Positions 23,382 through 36,251 of a DNA stretch of 64,000 nt are shown here, in pieces; the first letter of the stretch is position 1; each line of letters opens with the position of its first letter. The notes below the pieces were generated by a model. It worked only from the letters and a program-made list of their open reading frames with translations. It searched no databases and was not told where the DNA came from. Source of the DNA: Cepaea nemoralis (taxonomy: Eukaryota > Mollusca > Gastropoda > Stylommatophora > Helicidae); contig JACEFZ010028312.1 of assembly GCA_014155875.1 (NCBI GenBank), positions 470,501 to 534,500 on the forward strand, written 5' to 3'. The position numbers and the translations under genes were made by a program.

Positions 23382-23527
23382 CTTCAGGAATCTGACAAGG
23401 TTGGCTCTGAACTGAGTATGTTCTATTGGAGACTGTGATGCCTTGCGTATAAAGTTCTGACAACATGTCAGTGATGCTAGTGGCATAAGCAGTACTCCAT
23501 TCCAAGTAAAATTCCAGACAGTCATAG
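23382..23527 (-). CDS. Exon: SEA5, C-terminal half
   Basis: 146-bp exon, start phase 2, end phase 1, acceptor TTTTAAAG, donor GAAG|GTAAAG. It starts YDCLEFYLEWSTAYA and ends VQSQPCQIPE. Strand 3 is CLEFYLEW, the helix covers ITDMLSELYTQG, and strand 4 is ITVSNRTYSV. Two cysteines flank the half-domain, as in SEA1 to SEA4, suggesting a conserved disulfide. Sequence is diverged from SEA2-4. Confidence 0.85.
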
Positions 23528-24069
23528 CTTTAAAATAAAAGTTTCATGGTTTAAGAGCACGTTATTCAGCATTTTAGAATATAATCTTACACTTTATATG
23601 TATACAAAATTGTGCCTATTAAGTTAAGATGAAATTAACTAAATGTTAATTATGTTTCTACCAAACTCCTATTCTCTTCTTCAGGTACACAGCTCAAAGA
23701 ATAAATAATGCATCACCATTTGCACTAATCCAATTTAAATGACACCCTGCATATTTCCACAAAGAGAGATTTCAGTTGGATAAGTGCACATAGTGATATA
23801 ATATTATTTATTTGTGTTGTGTACCTAAAGAAGACTACAAAAGTGTCCTCAAAATTGTCTAACATTTAGTTTATTTAAAGTGATTTTGGAGGCCACAATT
23901 TTCTACCTACAAATATAATAATACAGTTACAGAGCTGTTGCAATCAATTTTCAACTTTCATGTACAAAATTGCATACAGAAAAGAATTGTTCAGCTTAAT
24001 TTAAATCTCTATCTTTCCAGTTCATCAGAACTTGTTTACAAAAATTAAATTATTCGCTCGCTAAATCAC

Positions 24070-24255
24070 TTCTCAATAAATAAATACACACATATTTTTG
24101 GTGCTTATAGAAGTAGGGGTAAGAATTAGAGACAAGAAGACACACTGGAAAACATTAAAACTGAAAGCTATAGTTACCTACCGGGATTAGAATCTAATCC
24201 TTACCCCTACTTCTATGAGTGCCAATCAATATGTGTGTATTTCTTTATGGCTTCA
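24070..24255. mobile_element. MITE-like element with inverted termini of about 57 bp
   Basis: The left arm (AAATACACACATATTTTTGG, then ATAGAAGTAGGGGTAAG) is mirrored at the right (CTTACCCCTACTTCTAT, then CAATATGTGTGTATTT). The inner 24 bp differ at one base. There is no coding capacity. A related half is recognisable near 40990-41095. Confidence 0.6.
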
Positions 24256-24554
24256 GAGATTTCCCCAGTTAATATTTATGTGTAATACACTTCTCTATAA
24301 GCTGTCTTAGATTTGCCCAGTAACATCACTTGTTGCCAATTTGTCAACCTGAAAAATTCCTGTACTGTAAGTTATTTGTCTCTTTAATACATTCCTTGTG
24401 TTATGGGTTGGAATTAATTCAATTTTCTGTTCTGTTTCTATTTTACTGCTAGTATTATTTTCTAGATGTATTTGCCTCTAAGGAAGAAATTATTTCAATA
24501 TTCTCCATTGTAAATCTTCTCCTTTCTATCTAATTATAATTCTGAGGCACTGCA

Positions 24555-24745
24555 AGAGCTGTGAAGAAAAGACAGAACAGAAAAACCACTGCAGAAAATC
24601 CTCCTCCAGAAACATCAAGCATTCTTTGTCCACATTGTCAAAGAACGTTTCGAGCCAAAATAGGCCTTATCAGCCATCTTAGAACTCACAGCTCCATACT
24701 TTCAACCCCACTGGATGAAATGAATGGTCATCATCATTCTTGATG
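24555..24745 (+). pseudogene. LINE C-terminal zinc-finger remnant
   Basis: Encodes ILCPHCQRTFRAKIGLISHL, then RTHS and a stop after GHHHS. The C-x2-C...IGL-x-SHLRTH pattern is the single finger found at the C-terminus of several APE-type LINE polyproteins. A stand-alone host zinc-finger gene is unlikely because only about 60 codons are open and no exons flank it. Confidence 0.55.
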
Positions 24746-25997
24746 GACAAACAACAACAAATATCTGATGATGTCCACATACAAAGACACTGGCTAGATA
24801 GTACACACATTGAAATAACCTAATTAATATAAATAGAAAGTCCTAACTCTGGAAACCACAGAGCAAAGAAAATAGAGGGGAACCTGAAAGCACGCACAGA
24901 AAAAAATTTGAGGCAGAGATGACTAATAATGTAGGAAGAACATTGAAAAAGATAGGATGACTTGGCATACGTTGATTGAGGGTCCAGTGGGTGTGGTAAA
25001 GGGCAGAAAAAGAAGACCATATACCCAATGTGCCATCTAGCATGAAACGAGGTCCTTTATTTTCTTACTTGTATATCCTCCTGCTGCCCATGCGTTACTG
25101 GGCCCTAATGGAAGTAAATAACAGCAACATTGTAACCTATCTAGCATGTCATGAGAGGCAAGTGGGGAGGGTTGGCGGTTACCTCATCCCATAGAAGATG
25201 TTAGCTGCAACCAATATGAACAAGTGAACAAGAACAACAAGAACAACAGAAAAACAATTCAAACAACCAAGCTTCTCATAGAAGAAGTCAGATGCAATCT
25301 GGAGAAAGCTGTGAGGCATCTGGATTGCTGACTGACCTCATTTCACCTAGTAATATCTCCAGAACTGACACCTGAAATGTTAGAACTATGCTTGAATTAT
25401 GCAAAACAGCACAAAAACCTGTGGATAGTGTAACTAGAAAGTCCTTCATCCGTAACCCACAGGGCAAAATAAATAACAGAGAGAACAAATAAACACGTAA
25501 AGAAGAGAAATAGAGACGAATAATATAAGTACATTGAATGAGCTGCAGGTGACAGCCAGGACTTAATGTGAGTTGGTCAAGGGACAACACTCCATTGGAA
25601 GAGACAGCAGAAGACTTTTATTCTGCTGCAATTAATATCATTGTTATTTTCATGAGGAGATTTCCTGAATAGAGTACAACTGCTTTTTCACTAAATATGT
25701 GTTGGCAATTGTGTGTCTATTCTATATTCTGTAATACTGAATGGCAAAAATTATATTACCTTATATTTAAACACTCACTGACAAATATTCTTTTTTATCT
25801 ACACATTGAAAATATATTGTGTTCTGTTCTTTACTCCTCTAAATGGAAAAACAGACTTCATACATTTACTGTATTTTATATATTGTTCAATAACTTTTAC
25901 TAATTACTAGCACAAATATCTTTCAGATTAAAACAAACAAAACTAATCAATATGATAACTCTACTAGTCAAAGGATTTCTAACTGTTAATTACTTAC

Positions 25998-26160
25998 TTT
26001 TGGGCAATTTCCAAAGCACGAATGCCACCTCCTAATCCATTTAAGTGACTGACAACATTTGTCTTTACTTCTTGGTACTCAGGAGAATCATGATTTCTAA
26101 ACCTCTCTGACCATTTCATATTGCCCACATAAAATGTGAACCTCAGGTCAGTTGTCTCAG
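25998..26160 (-). CDS. Exon: SEA5, N-terminal half
   Basis: 163-bp exon, start phase 1, end phase 2, acceptor TTTATTTCAG, donor AAAA|GTAAGT. It starts ETTDLRFTFYVGNMKW and ends GIRALEIAQ. Strand 1 is LRFTFYVGN, the S-x-EY motif SPEYQEV starts helix 1, and strand 2 is IRALEIAQ. It joins 23382-23527 in phase 2 to make Asn at the junction. Confidence 0.85.
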
Positions 26161-26169
26161 CTGAAATAA

Positions 26170-27460
26170 AATTAAAATAGGTGTTGAGTTGATTCAAGTA
26201 CTGACATCCCAGTACTCGTGACAATTACATATATGTTCGGTCCTCATCTTTAAACGTGATATGTGTCTCAATAATAATGCTACCAGCTGCAGTCTGATTA
26301 TGCACAGTCATTTATACAGCATTGCAAGGTACTCTGAATAAATCTTAGAAATGTTGAATATAACAGACGAGAAGCTGAAGCAATTAAAACTTTTAGAAAA
26401 TAAACTACTTAATTCCAGTCAAAAAGTCAGTAAATGCTCTATGCATACAACTCCTAACTGCCAGCATGATGAAAATAAAGAGATGAATTCTCTTAAAATT
26501 CTCTTAAAGTCTTCAGATGGATTAGATTTAGAGGTGAATATTTTCAGAAGACCTATATATTAAAGAATACAATAGCTGATGAACACCTGCATGTATAACA
26601 AGGTTAACAACTCAGATGCTGCTTGATCATTTAACAACAGACAACAGCAATATTGTACAATTGGAATCTGACAGACAGGATAAACTAAAGAAATATGTTG
26701 ATACCATTCTAACTGTTAACATTTGTTTTTGTTTCAGAAATGTGAAACATATCTTCAGGCAAACACAGAAGAGTTACATAAATTGCGACCAAATACAACA
26801 GAAACAGATGTCAAACTCATGAAAAACTACTTTGGACATATAAATATACAGTTTCTTGTCTACAGATTTTCTGCAAAGAAGAGTGGCTTGAAAGTGTGCA
26901 AGAGGAAGACAAAATATTACCATTTACTAAGCACTGAATAAGAAATCACAAAAATTTAAACCTAAGGCAAGTACATACATACTGAAGAAAGCACATACAT
27001 ATTTCAAGCAAGCACTTTGGTGAAAAATACATATAATCAATATTCTCAATTTATTTCTTTAACTGACTTTAACTATGAATCCAAATACTTCACTGGATAT
27101 ATATTACATAAGACACACTTTATCTTTACATATTAAGAGATCTCACACTGGCACCTTGCTGTCTTGACAGACAATAGTTTGTTAAATTGTGCTTCAATAA
27201 AGGCATAATAACTACAACGCATGGCGGTAAGACCAGGATGGAGTTACATCTCTCCATAGCACAAAGCCTGGGCTGAATTGCAGAGACCATGATTTGCCCA
27301 TGCAGCATGATCCCTCTCTCAGCCTGCCTAGTTACTCTAGAGGAAAGGTAACACAAACATCAATACATCTGGAACAAGACAACCTGTAGAAGCTGTCAGA
27401 TCAGTAAAGCAATGCTCTAACTGCTCATCTGTCAGATATTCAATCCTAGACCCGTTGCTG
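26170..27460. other. Intron without a recognised element
   Basis: Two short plus-strand open frames (26351-26563 and 26723-26941) have no recognisable motif and no splice logic linking them. I see no exon of the SEA gene. Confidence 0.4.
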
Positions 27461-27464
27461 ACCA

Positions 27465-27690
27465 AGGCTTAGGGCCTAGTCTGCTCTGCCATGACATTTA
27501 GTCTCAGGCTGTATTTCCTTGCACCAGGATAAAGCTTGTACCCTCCCCGTTGCTCTCCTCTGCCAAAAGCCATTGGCACAATGTGGGGTGCCGGATTTGG
27601 TAAGTACTGCCCAACATTCAGCACTAACAGAAAGCAGAAAGTAGCATCTACTGTTACACGGTAGCTCAGTCATATCTTTCTAAGACCTGA
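27465..27690 (-). repeat. Dispersed repeat shared with 61755-61990
   Basis: CCATTGGCACAATGTGGGGT, GTAGCTCAGTCATATCT and AGACCTGACA recur in reverse complement near 61.8 kb. Confidence 0.65.
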
Positions 27691-27837
27691 CATCAACAAG
27701 AGATCTATTCCTGACATATTTTGGAATTTTGATTCAATAAATCATTTCTTAATGATACATTATTATGTTATTTATGAAGTTCCACAACCGCAGTTTAAAT
27801 TCTACTGGATAAATCTATGTGTGGACGTACAATCAAT

Positions 27838-28660
27838 CAATCAATCATGTGCCATGCCGGAAAGCGTGGGCAGTCATGACTCGCCATTTCACTCGATCAC
27901 CAGAGTCGTAGATCAGCTCAGTGTTCCTGTCTCGACCATGCCATGTGGCCAAGCCATCCAGGTATTTACTTCTCGGTCTTCCCCTTGGTCTGTTCCCTTC
28001 AATCTTGCCAGTTGTCACTAAGTTCTCCAATCCATTTCTTCTCATAACATGTCCAAAATATTTTGACTGTCTACGTCTAATTTCTCTAATCAATTTACGA
28101 TTTTCATTTGTCTCCTGTAGTACTTGGTCATTGGTTTTTCTGTCTGTCCATGGTATTCTTTGCATTTCCTCAGAAACCACATTTCTGCAGCCATCAGATG
28201 TTTTTCAGCTTGACTGCTCATTGTCCAAGTTTCACATCCATACAAAAGAACAGGCTCTATGTAGCACCTCAACACTCTTTTTCTCGTTTCAATTGACATC
28301 TTTTTATTGGTCAGTATGTTTTTCATCTTGCTAAAGGCTACTTTGGCCATGGCGATTCTTGTTCTAATCTCTTCAAGGCATTTCCCATCAGATGTTATGA
28401 CTGTTCCGAGATAATTGTACCAATTCACTTGTTGAAAAGTATTCCCATTTACTTGTATATTACATTGTGGTATTTCGTTATTCCTAGTGACAACCATAAT
28501 CTGTGTCTTTTTATAATTTAATTCTAATCCCAGTTGTCCACTGTGTGCAACAACCACATCTACTAATTTTTGCAGATCCTGCTCATTGTCTGCAATCAAA
28601 ACTGTATCCATCTGCATATCTAATGTTATTGATGTTTCGACCTCCAATGCTGATTCCATT
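27838..28660 (-). pseudogene. RTE-like LINE 3' fragment
   Basis: The minus strand encodes DTVLIADNEQDLQKLVDVVV, NYLGTVITSDGKCLEEIRTR, YIEPVLLYGCETW and HVMRRNGLENLVTTGKIEG, ending RHGT with a TGAT-repeat tail. A frameshift near 28150 and loss of motifs A and B make it inactive. It is closely related to the fragment at 39897-40672. Confidence 0.85.
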
Positions 28661-29748
28661 TATATCTTCTACATTGGATGTCAAGTAATATTCAAAACAG
28701 GATCAATGCCAAAAACTCTGAATAGACATTCTCTAAACAAATGTAACAATGGGATCTGCATTTGGTAATTTTAATAGACATATTCTATGCAAGTATGACA
28801 ATGGGATCTGTGCCTGGTATTCTTCATTGACATTATCTAAGCAGTTTTGACAATGGGATCTATGTCTGGTATTCTTAATAGACATCCTCTAAGGAGTTCT
28901 GACAATGTGATATATTCCTGGTATTCCTGATAGACATCCTTTAAGCAAGTAAAACAAATCCATGTGTTTCATATTAAATGTCTTTTCTTGTAGTTGAATG
29001 TTTTTGTGCAATTATGGAAATAGTGAAGTACTGTGTTAGTATTACAGATCATCCAATGTAGTTAAGAGTGTCAGTTGTTGTTCTCTTATTGTGTTCTATG
29101 TTGACTGACACATCATTGGGACTATGGCAGTTAAAAAGTGTTTTTCAACCGACCTGATTGTTACACTCTCGTTTTTTATTTTTTTATTCTCATCATCATT
29201 GTGCTACTCTAACACTACACACACAATTGATACAGCATATCTTCATCACTAAATCTGATAAATATCATCATTCCCAAAACTATACATAAGATTCCATGAA
29301 TATCTTTCTACCATTTAAATTCTGCCATTCATCTTCTATTTTTTTTAAAGATGCATCATACATGTACTTGTTTTATCTACAACAATCAATTTATTATAAC
29401 ACGTTTTTTTCACTTTGACATTAACACATTTTGTAATTATGAGGAGCAACGTTTAATGACTTTTTTTTTGTTTCTTTCATATAAAATTTAATGAAGTTAT
29501 TCATGTATATTTACAAAAAACAATAGAAATAAATAACATAATTATTATATAGTTATATATCTTCAAAATAAAAATAGCAACATTTCCTTCTTGTTAAAAA
29601 ATATTGTTTAATAAATAGTAATGAATCTGAATCTATAATTATTTCTTTATTGATAAATATAAAACACTAACTAATGAAAAAGAATTCAGTATGATTATAG
29701 TGCCTAAAGCACTGAGTCAGACATTGTAAACAAACATAATATTTTTAC

Positions 29749-29894
29749 CAGGAGGAGCTGTGCAGCTTGTAGTCATCACCTTGTATTGCTGATCAAATAC
29801 CCTTAGACCATTTGTTGCCAGTGATTCAGTTATGTCCATGAGACGTGTAGAATATTCAGCATTCCATTCCACATACAATTCTATGCAGCCATTA
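29749..29894 (-). CDS. Exon: SEA4, C-terminal half
   Basis: 146-bp exon, start phase 2, end phase 1, acceptor GTTTTCCAG, donor CCTG|GTAAAA. It starts NGCIELYVEWNAEYS and ends TTSCTAPP. Cysteines sit at the third codon and near the end. It is close to SEA2 and SEA3 but is the most diverged of the three. Confidence 0.88.
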
Positions 29895-30706
29895 CTGGAA
29901 AACAGGTAATATTTAAATGATACAACTTTATCTCAGCGGTATTGTGCATAAGTAACAAAAATGTTACTGAAATCTCTCCTCAATAACCCCACCTTTCAGA
30001 TATTCCACTGAGCTGCAATGTCTACAAAAATGGCAAACATGATTTACATTTATGTTAAGAAGATTGATCTGTCTCCATTTCACAGCTCTGCTGTTTGAAC
30101 AGTTACATTCTTGTCATTAAATGTTCTGTTATTCAATGAAATCTATTTTACATTTCTGCACCTTAAATCCATTTGTATTCAGATATTATAATGAGGTTCA
30201 TATTTTTTAAAACTTTAATTTCATACAAAAAGTGTGTATTTACAAGGTGCATTCATTGTATGTTTTTTTTAACATTTGCGAATACAACATATACATCCAT
30301 ATACACATGATAATATTACATTCATGGCATGATGTAATTACCTACACATTACTTGATGATGATGGTGGAGTAATCATTTGTTCTCATGCATACTAAAATC
30401 TTTCAATATACAATCTTTCATACTACAAGTATTCTAATTCACACTTAGGGTTATTTAAATAAGTTTAACTGAACGGATCATACATTAAAAACATTGCAAC
30501 AAGAAATGAGGTTCATATTACATGCACGATTTGTTACTTAACTGTTTAAGCTTTCCACATACATTTTTCTCTTTCTTTGTTCTTTGCACCCAGTTTTTTT
30601 CCCCATGTACAAGGCTAATTTCTTAATTCCATATTTTCTGTTGGTATACCATAGAGGACTATCATTAACAAATAAATATAATCCACACTGACTGATGTTT
30701 ACTTAC

Positions 30707-30866
30707 TTCTTTGCAATTTCCAGAGCTTGAATGCTGCCTCCTAAACCAGTGTAAGCATCCTTGACAGCTTGCCATAATGTCTGATATTCAGTTGAGTTAT
30801 GATCCTTGAAGTTCTCAGACCATGGCAAGTTCAGATAAAATGTGAACCTAACTTGTGAGGATTCAG
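30707..30866 (-). CDS. Exon: SEA4, N-terminal half
   Basis: 160-bp exon, start phase 1, end phase 2, acceptor TTTTTTAAG, donor AGAA|GTAAGT. It starts ESSQVRFTFYLNLPW and ends IQALEIAK. The NST-EY block is a glycosylation sequon at the start of helix 1. Confidence 0.88.
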
Positions 30867-30924
30867 CTTAAAAAATAAAGATCATTAAAAGTTAACTTGC
30901 CAGAATGTATTGCTTCCTTCTGTA

Positions 30925-31400
30925 TATTATCATCACGGACTCAAAGAGTATGCTTAGTAAGGTGGAGAAAGGATTGTTCCATGTGGAATGGATCACCTTG
31001 CTTCAGGGGTCACAGATTGTGAGAAATGTATAGATTTGTTGCCCTGGCCATGCGGGAGTGCGGGTAATAAACAGGCTGATAGGCTGGCAGGGAATGTACC
31101 TCTTGGTGGCAGATTACTTATGGACAAGAGGGAGGTGGTCGTGCGCCTGTGGGACCAGGTGGAGAAGGTGGGGTTCAGATTGAGAACCCGTTTGTGGAAG
31201 GAATGATATGGCGGGGGATCGGCAGGAGTTCTGGTAGAATCTCAAAAGTGAGAGGAAAGACCAGGAGGACTTTCTATCAGATAGCAGTGGGAACAATTAG
31301 TAGTGCGATTCTTCGCTGCTGTTGAAAGAGGGGACGAAGCTCGAATGGGAATGTCCTGAGTGCAGTGATGTCAGTTCTTAGCTCGACTCAAATCAGTTCT
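30925..31400 (+). pseudogene. RNase H-type LINE 3' fragment
   Basis: Encodes in pieces ITDSKSMLSKVEKGLFHVEW and a CPGHAGV block, the RNase H active-site region of the LINE at 50145-51495, then its 3' region (GTCAGTTCTTAGCTCGACTC). Stops and frameshifts are present. Confidence 0.7.
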
Positions 31401-31484
31401 GTATATTAGTGCTCATCAAAGTGAATTCAAAGTGGCCAACACAGCTGGTGGGCTTTCATCAGTAAACAAAGTAAAGGACCCATT

Positions 31485-31895
31485 TACATGCCTTAAGACG
31501 CATTGGCATGTGGTTCTAGGCTATTATTTTGATGGACCAACTGGCAATTATTGGGTCATGTGGTCAGTATCACCACCTTTACTCCCCCAGACTTTTGATA
31601 CCCATTTTTAGGCTGGCTCACCCAACGGGTCCATTTTAATTCCCCCCCCCCCTCCCATATCCTATTTACAGGACATCGCTGTCAACACCAGCATTTTACC
31701 GCTGTTGTTGATGTCTTGGCAAGGTTATGCACAGTAGTTTGCCATTGCTTTCTGAGCACCCGGCTCACATACCCCTGTAACCAATGTGACGCGATCTGCT
31801 ACCAAATCTCACGCAGCTATGTTCCCCTACGTGGATATACGAGGTTACAGAGAAAGTCATTAACTCCTTGGCCAGGGAGACCGCTAAATTTTAAT
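31485..31895. mobile_element. SINE family F and D copies, adjacent
   Basis: 31485-31650 carries family F phrases (ATGGACCAACTGGCAATTAT, CTTTTGATACCCATTTT). 31665-31895 is a minus-strand family D copy (GTCAACACCAGCATTTTACC, CTGCTACCAAATCTCACGCA). Confidence 0.55.
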
Positions 31896-32064
31896 AATCC
31901 GCTCTAAATACTGATTCAATCCCATGACCATCAAGCCTGGCAGGTAAGAGTCAAGTCACTATATCACCATGGCTCCCAAAACAAATCAGTACCTCAATGA
32001 GGTTTCAAACACAAAATCATCAAGCTAAGAGAATAGCTGACTGCTCACTGTGCTACCATGGCTC

Positions 32065-32470
32065 CTTTGTTTCATATTATCATCATGTGCCGTGCCGAGA
32101 AGTGTGGGCGGTTGTGTTTTCCAACCTCACATGATCACCAGAGTCATGGGTCAGCTCTATGTTCTTGTCTTGACCATACCACTTGGCGAAGTCATCCAGT
32201 TATTTATTTCTCTGCCTTTCCCTTGTTCTTTTCCCCTCAAACTTGCTAGTTATCACCAAGATCTCCAATTTATTTATTCTCCTAACGTGTCCAAAAAATA
32301 TTGTGACTGTCTATGTCTAATATCTGTAATCAGTTTAAGGTTTTCATTTGTTTCTGGTAGGACTTGGTCATTGGTTTTTCTGTCTGTCCGTGGTATGCTT
32401 TGCATTTTCCCCAGAAACCACATTTCCGCAGCCACTAGACATTTTTCAGCTTGCTTCATAGAATATCTAA
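32065..32470 (-). pseudogene. RTE-like LINE 3' fragment, decayed
   Basis: The minus strand encodes AEKCLVAAEMWFLGKMQSIP and TNDQVLPETNENLKL; further on, CACTTGGCGAAGTCATCCAG and the CGTGCCGAGAAGTGTGGGC end match the RTE terminus. Several frameshifts. Confidence 0.75.
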
Positions 32471-33235
32471 ATATGATATCCACACTGCTTATCATTAATT
32501 ATCTTCTAAGGGAATCCATAACTCTGACAAACTCTGATTCATCTTGTTTATGTAAAGCCCCACAGTTCTCTTTTGTCCACTGTCTTTCTCTGGTCTGTGC
32601 TAAAACAGGTCTAGAGGCTAACTGCTGGTATTGATCTGCACCCCTTTCTGGAGTGCTTCATTTAAGTAACAATTGGCTGCTAACAATATCCAGGCCAAAC
32701 CTCTCATTGGAAATTTTCTTAGAACACTTAAATTGTTCAACATTCTAGTGTTTAAAAAACTTATTGTTAACCTTTAGTTTCTGCAAAATATACAAGTACA
32801 GAAAATAAATAACTGCATATATTCTTGACTAACTGTGTTGTACTGGGAATATTTCCAAACATCGCTTTTTTTTAGTAAGTGTTGCAAGAGGCAAAGATAA
32901 CCCCATAGCAAATACTGTCATTGGAGTATGAAATGCTAGGCCTTCACATATTTTAGGCAACAGCATATGAGGTTAGGTGACCAGTTTCGTTCCTCATACT
33001 TTCCTTCCCAGAAAATTCCCTGGAAAATTCATGGCATGGCTGTAAACGTTCTGTTTATTTTGCTGCTAAAATCATTGTTTTCCATTAAATATTACTATGC
33101 TTCCCACATTTGTAAACATTTTCATCTGGGATAATTTCTTATTCTCTATTTCGATACGCATAAATTACTTACATTACATTATTAATATTTAATATAATGT
33201 CTCCTGACATCTTTTAATGTTTGTTCGACACACAG

Positions 33236-33240
<5 letters not shown>

Positions 33241-33320
<80 letters not shown>
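33241..33320. repeat. TA microsatellite
   Basis: About 80 bp of pure TA in the intron between SEA3 and SEA4. Confidence 0.98.
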
Positions 33321-33322
<2 letters not shown>

Positions 33323-33984
33323 TTGTATCTGAATGTTATTATGTGCATATGGAAGTACTGGAATATCATCTGAATATTACAGATCCTCCAGTGCAGAGAG
33401 CAGTGTCAGTTGTTGTTCTCATGTTGTGTTCTATGTTGTCTGACACATCATCCAGACTATGGTAGTTAAAAGGTGATTTAAAACTGGCATGACTGTTACA
33501 CTCCAGTTTTTTCCTCATCAGAGTTATGCTACTCTGTGCAACACCACCTACACAATTGATACAGTGTATCTTCATCACTGAAACTGGTACATAGGATTCT
33601 TTAAACTATAAACTATGATCATCATTCTGTCCTATAAATTCTGCTGTTTGTCTTCCATTTTGCAGGGTCTAATGTTTTAGATGCATCATACATTAACATA
33701 TAGTTGTTTCATCAGCAACAATATACATTACAGAAAACCATAAAAATAAATAACAGAATTATAATGCAGTCATATACAATGCAAACAAAAATGGCAACAT
33801 TTCCTTCTTTTTTGACAAAAATATTGTTTAAAAAATGGTGGTGAATCGGAACCTACAATAATCTCTTCATTCACAAAATATAAATTATGTTTTAATAACA
33901 ATTAGTGATAAACATTAGAATTCAGTGTCATTATGGTGCCTAAAGCATTGAGTCAGATATTGTAAACAAACAGAATGCTTTTAC

Positions 33985-34130
33985 CTGGAGGAGCTGTGCA
34001 GGGTGCAGATGTAACCTTGTACTGTCTATCAAACACCATTAGGCCATTTGTTGTCAGTGATTCAGTAATGTCCATGAGCCGTGCAGAATTTTCAGCATTC
34101 CATTCCACATATAGTTCGCTACAGCCATTA
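33985..34130 (-). CDS. Exon: SEA3, C-terminal half
   Basis: 146-bp exon, start phase 2, end phase 1, acceptor TTTTCCAG, donor CCAG|GTAAAA. It starts NGCSELYVEWNAENS and ends SAPCTAPP. The protein is identical to the SEA2 C-half at 38210-38355, and the flanking intron is also nearly identical, showing a recent duplication. Confidence 0.9.
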
Positions 34131-34583
34131 CTGGAAAACAATAATATTTCAACGATACATCTTTATCTGTAATCCTCAGCGATCTTATACATAAGTAATA
34201 AATATGTTACTGAAAACTCTCCCCAACTACCTCACCAGCCCTGAAAACATTGTATGTGTTAATTAATTAAACAACTATTTCATAATTAAAAATCATACTG
34301 ATCAATGACCAGATATATTCTACTGAGCTGCAACGTCTAAAGAATGACAAACTACGTTTAGGTTTCTGCTACAAAGATTCATCAGTCTCCGTTTCACAGC
34401 TCCAGCTGTTTGAGCATTTTAGTTCTTGTCATTAATCCATTTGTCCTCAGGTATTCTAAGGAGGTTCATGATTTGTTATCAGTCTTTTTCTGCTTTCCAA
34501 ACACATCTTTCTATGTTTTTCTTTACACTTCTTGCCTAGTATTTTCCCATGTACATGGCTAATTTCTCACCCTAATCTCTTTT

Positions 34584-36251
34584 CTTCTTCTTCTTTGCGT
34601 TCATCCGGAGTGTTTTTTCAGATGTGATTGCGGTGTGTCTAGTTAGGCACCCTTGGATCGAAACCCTAAGGCCAACACATCCGGCTTTTAGCGTGCATTT
34701 TTGACCAGGTTAGCATTCCTGGGAGACTCTCACTGTTGTGGTACTTTCCACCTCCCAGCTGGTAAAGTTGGAAGAGTCGGAGACTGCACGGTCATCCCTC
34801 AAATGAAGGCAGGGACAGTCCATAGCATTTTCCGCCATCCTGGGTGGCTTCCATAATTGCAGGGCCGGCACATAGCGCCCTGGTACTGGGCACACAGAGG
34901 GAATCGTCACGTCCTGCTCATGGCTGCTTTAATTCCTCACTTCAATATATTGGGCATTTCGTTCACCCCGAGCCTTTCCCGCACAAACCAGGCTGGTCTG
35001 CAGTCAGTATCCACTAAGCGAGTTTTTCGGACATGTGCTTGTCGTTGTGTCCGTCAGAGCTGTTCCAGACACGTCGGACATTCGGAAACTACCTAGTCAG
35101 AGCTGTTCCGAACAAGAGCGGCATTCGGAAACTAGGTAGTCAGAGCTGTTCCTAGCACAAGAGACAATCGGGCGAGACAATTCACTCGGACGTAATTGCG
35201 TAGTGTCAATTTTTAGTTTGCCTCCCGTAGGACGACACTTCCGACTTCCGGCGGGCATTTTTTAATGAGGTTAGCCTTCCTCTGGTTTCGTAGCACGTAA
35301 GACTGTTGTGATGTCGCCAACATCTCAGCTGGTCAAGATAGAACGATCAGCGACATCGAGGTCGGCCCTCAAGGGAAGGCAGGGGCAGACCTTGGGCATT
35401 CCCTTGCTATCCAAGGAGGCTTCCATAATTGCAGAGCCGGCACATATTGCTCTGAGACTGGGCTCACCCGAGGAGTTGCCACGTCCTGCTCATGGCTGCT
35501 TTAGTTCCTCACTTCCATGTGTTGGGCAACCCGTTTGCCACTGATCGCTCAAACACACACCAGGAGCGGTCAGACTGCGAGCGACATCCACTCGGTAAAC
35601 TTTTATTTTGACTTCAGACCACGCAATAGGTCCGCTCGCCGTGCGTTCCATTTTGCGTCATTGAGACGTTCTTCCACTTTTGTCTATACTCTCTGTGAGC
35701 TGGATACAGACAGTTTTCGTAGCCATTTCCTTCGACTGGGGCACTTTTCTGACTTTTCGTACTCGCTCACCAGGTAGGCTACATGTGCTGCCGGCTCAGC
35801 ACCTTACCTTCGTGCAGCAGTGGACGAGAAACGGCCTGGCCCTCTCATCCGGGAATCTCTCATATTCCCCAGCTGAGAGCCTTCGAACATGTAATAGAAC
35901 TGAGCATGTAGCTTGCTCAGTATCACGCTTATATTTTTCGGTAGGCGGGTATCGGCCTGGCTCTCAGATGTGAAGGTTTGTGGCTTAGAGACGTTCAGCC
36001 ACAGCCCTCGACAGTGAGCCTTAAGAGTTTTGTCCGGACCAAAAGCGTCTGCCTTCGTGCCTTCGTGCACCTTTTTAAACTTTTGACTGCTATCCTCAGT
36101 CACCTGCAGAGCAGCAGGTTGTGTCTCTCTTAGTCTGGTCCCTATCCCATAAGCTGTCCGATATGTAATTTTTCACCCATCGGCAAGCAAATGGGGTCTA
36201 TGGGACATGCAAGCTCCCCCACCACGTCAAGGTGGAGACACATCGGGGGAG
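34584..36251 (-). mobile_element. Unclassified retroelement with HDV-like 5' ribozyme and GAA tail
   Basis: A 1668-bp insertion flanked by the 12-bp direct repeat CTAATCTCTTTT (34572-34583 and 36252-36263). The paralogous introns of SEA2 (348 bp) and SEA4 (813 bp) lack it. Read on the minus strand, it starts with CTCCCCC at 36251 and ends in AAGAAGAAG at 34584, so it behaves like a target-primed retrotransposon. Inside are two diverged direct repeats of about 400 to 500 bp (about 34620-35000 and 35240-35560, sharing GGCTTCCATAATTGCAG and CACGTCCTGCTCATGGCTGC). They are separated by a spacer with three TCAGAGCTGTTCC units. A 99-codon minus-strand frame (36103-35804, starting MTEDSSQKFKKVHEGTK) has no recognised domain and could be an ORF1 remnant. 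No RT or endonuclease is present, so it would be non-autonomous. Confidence 0.65.

Noticed and set aside
24561..24743. Host C2H2 zinc-finger gene
   Set aside because: A single finger of the IGL-x-SHLRTH type at the end of a short frame is better explained as a LINE C-terminus.
35804..36103. 99-codon frame as a host gene
   Set aside because: It lies wholly inside the 34584-36251 insertion, just after the ribozyme-like 5' end, so it belongs to the element if it is coding at all.
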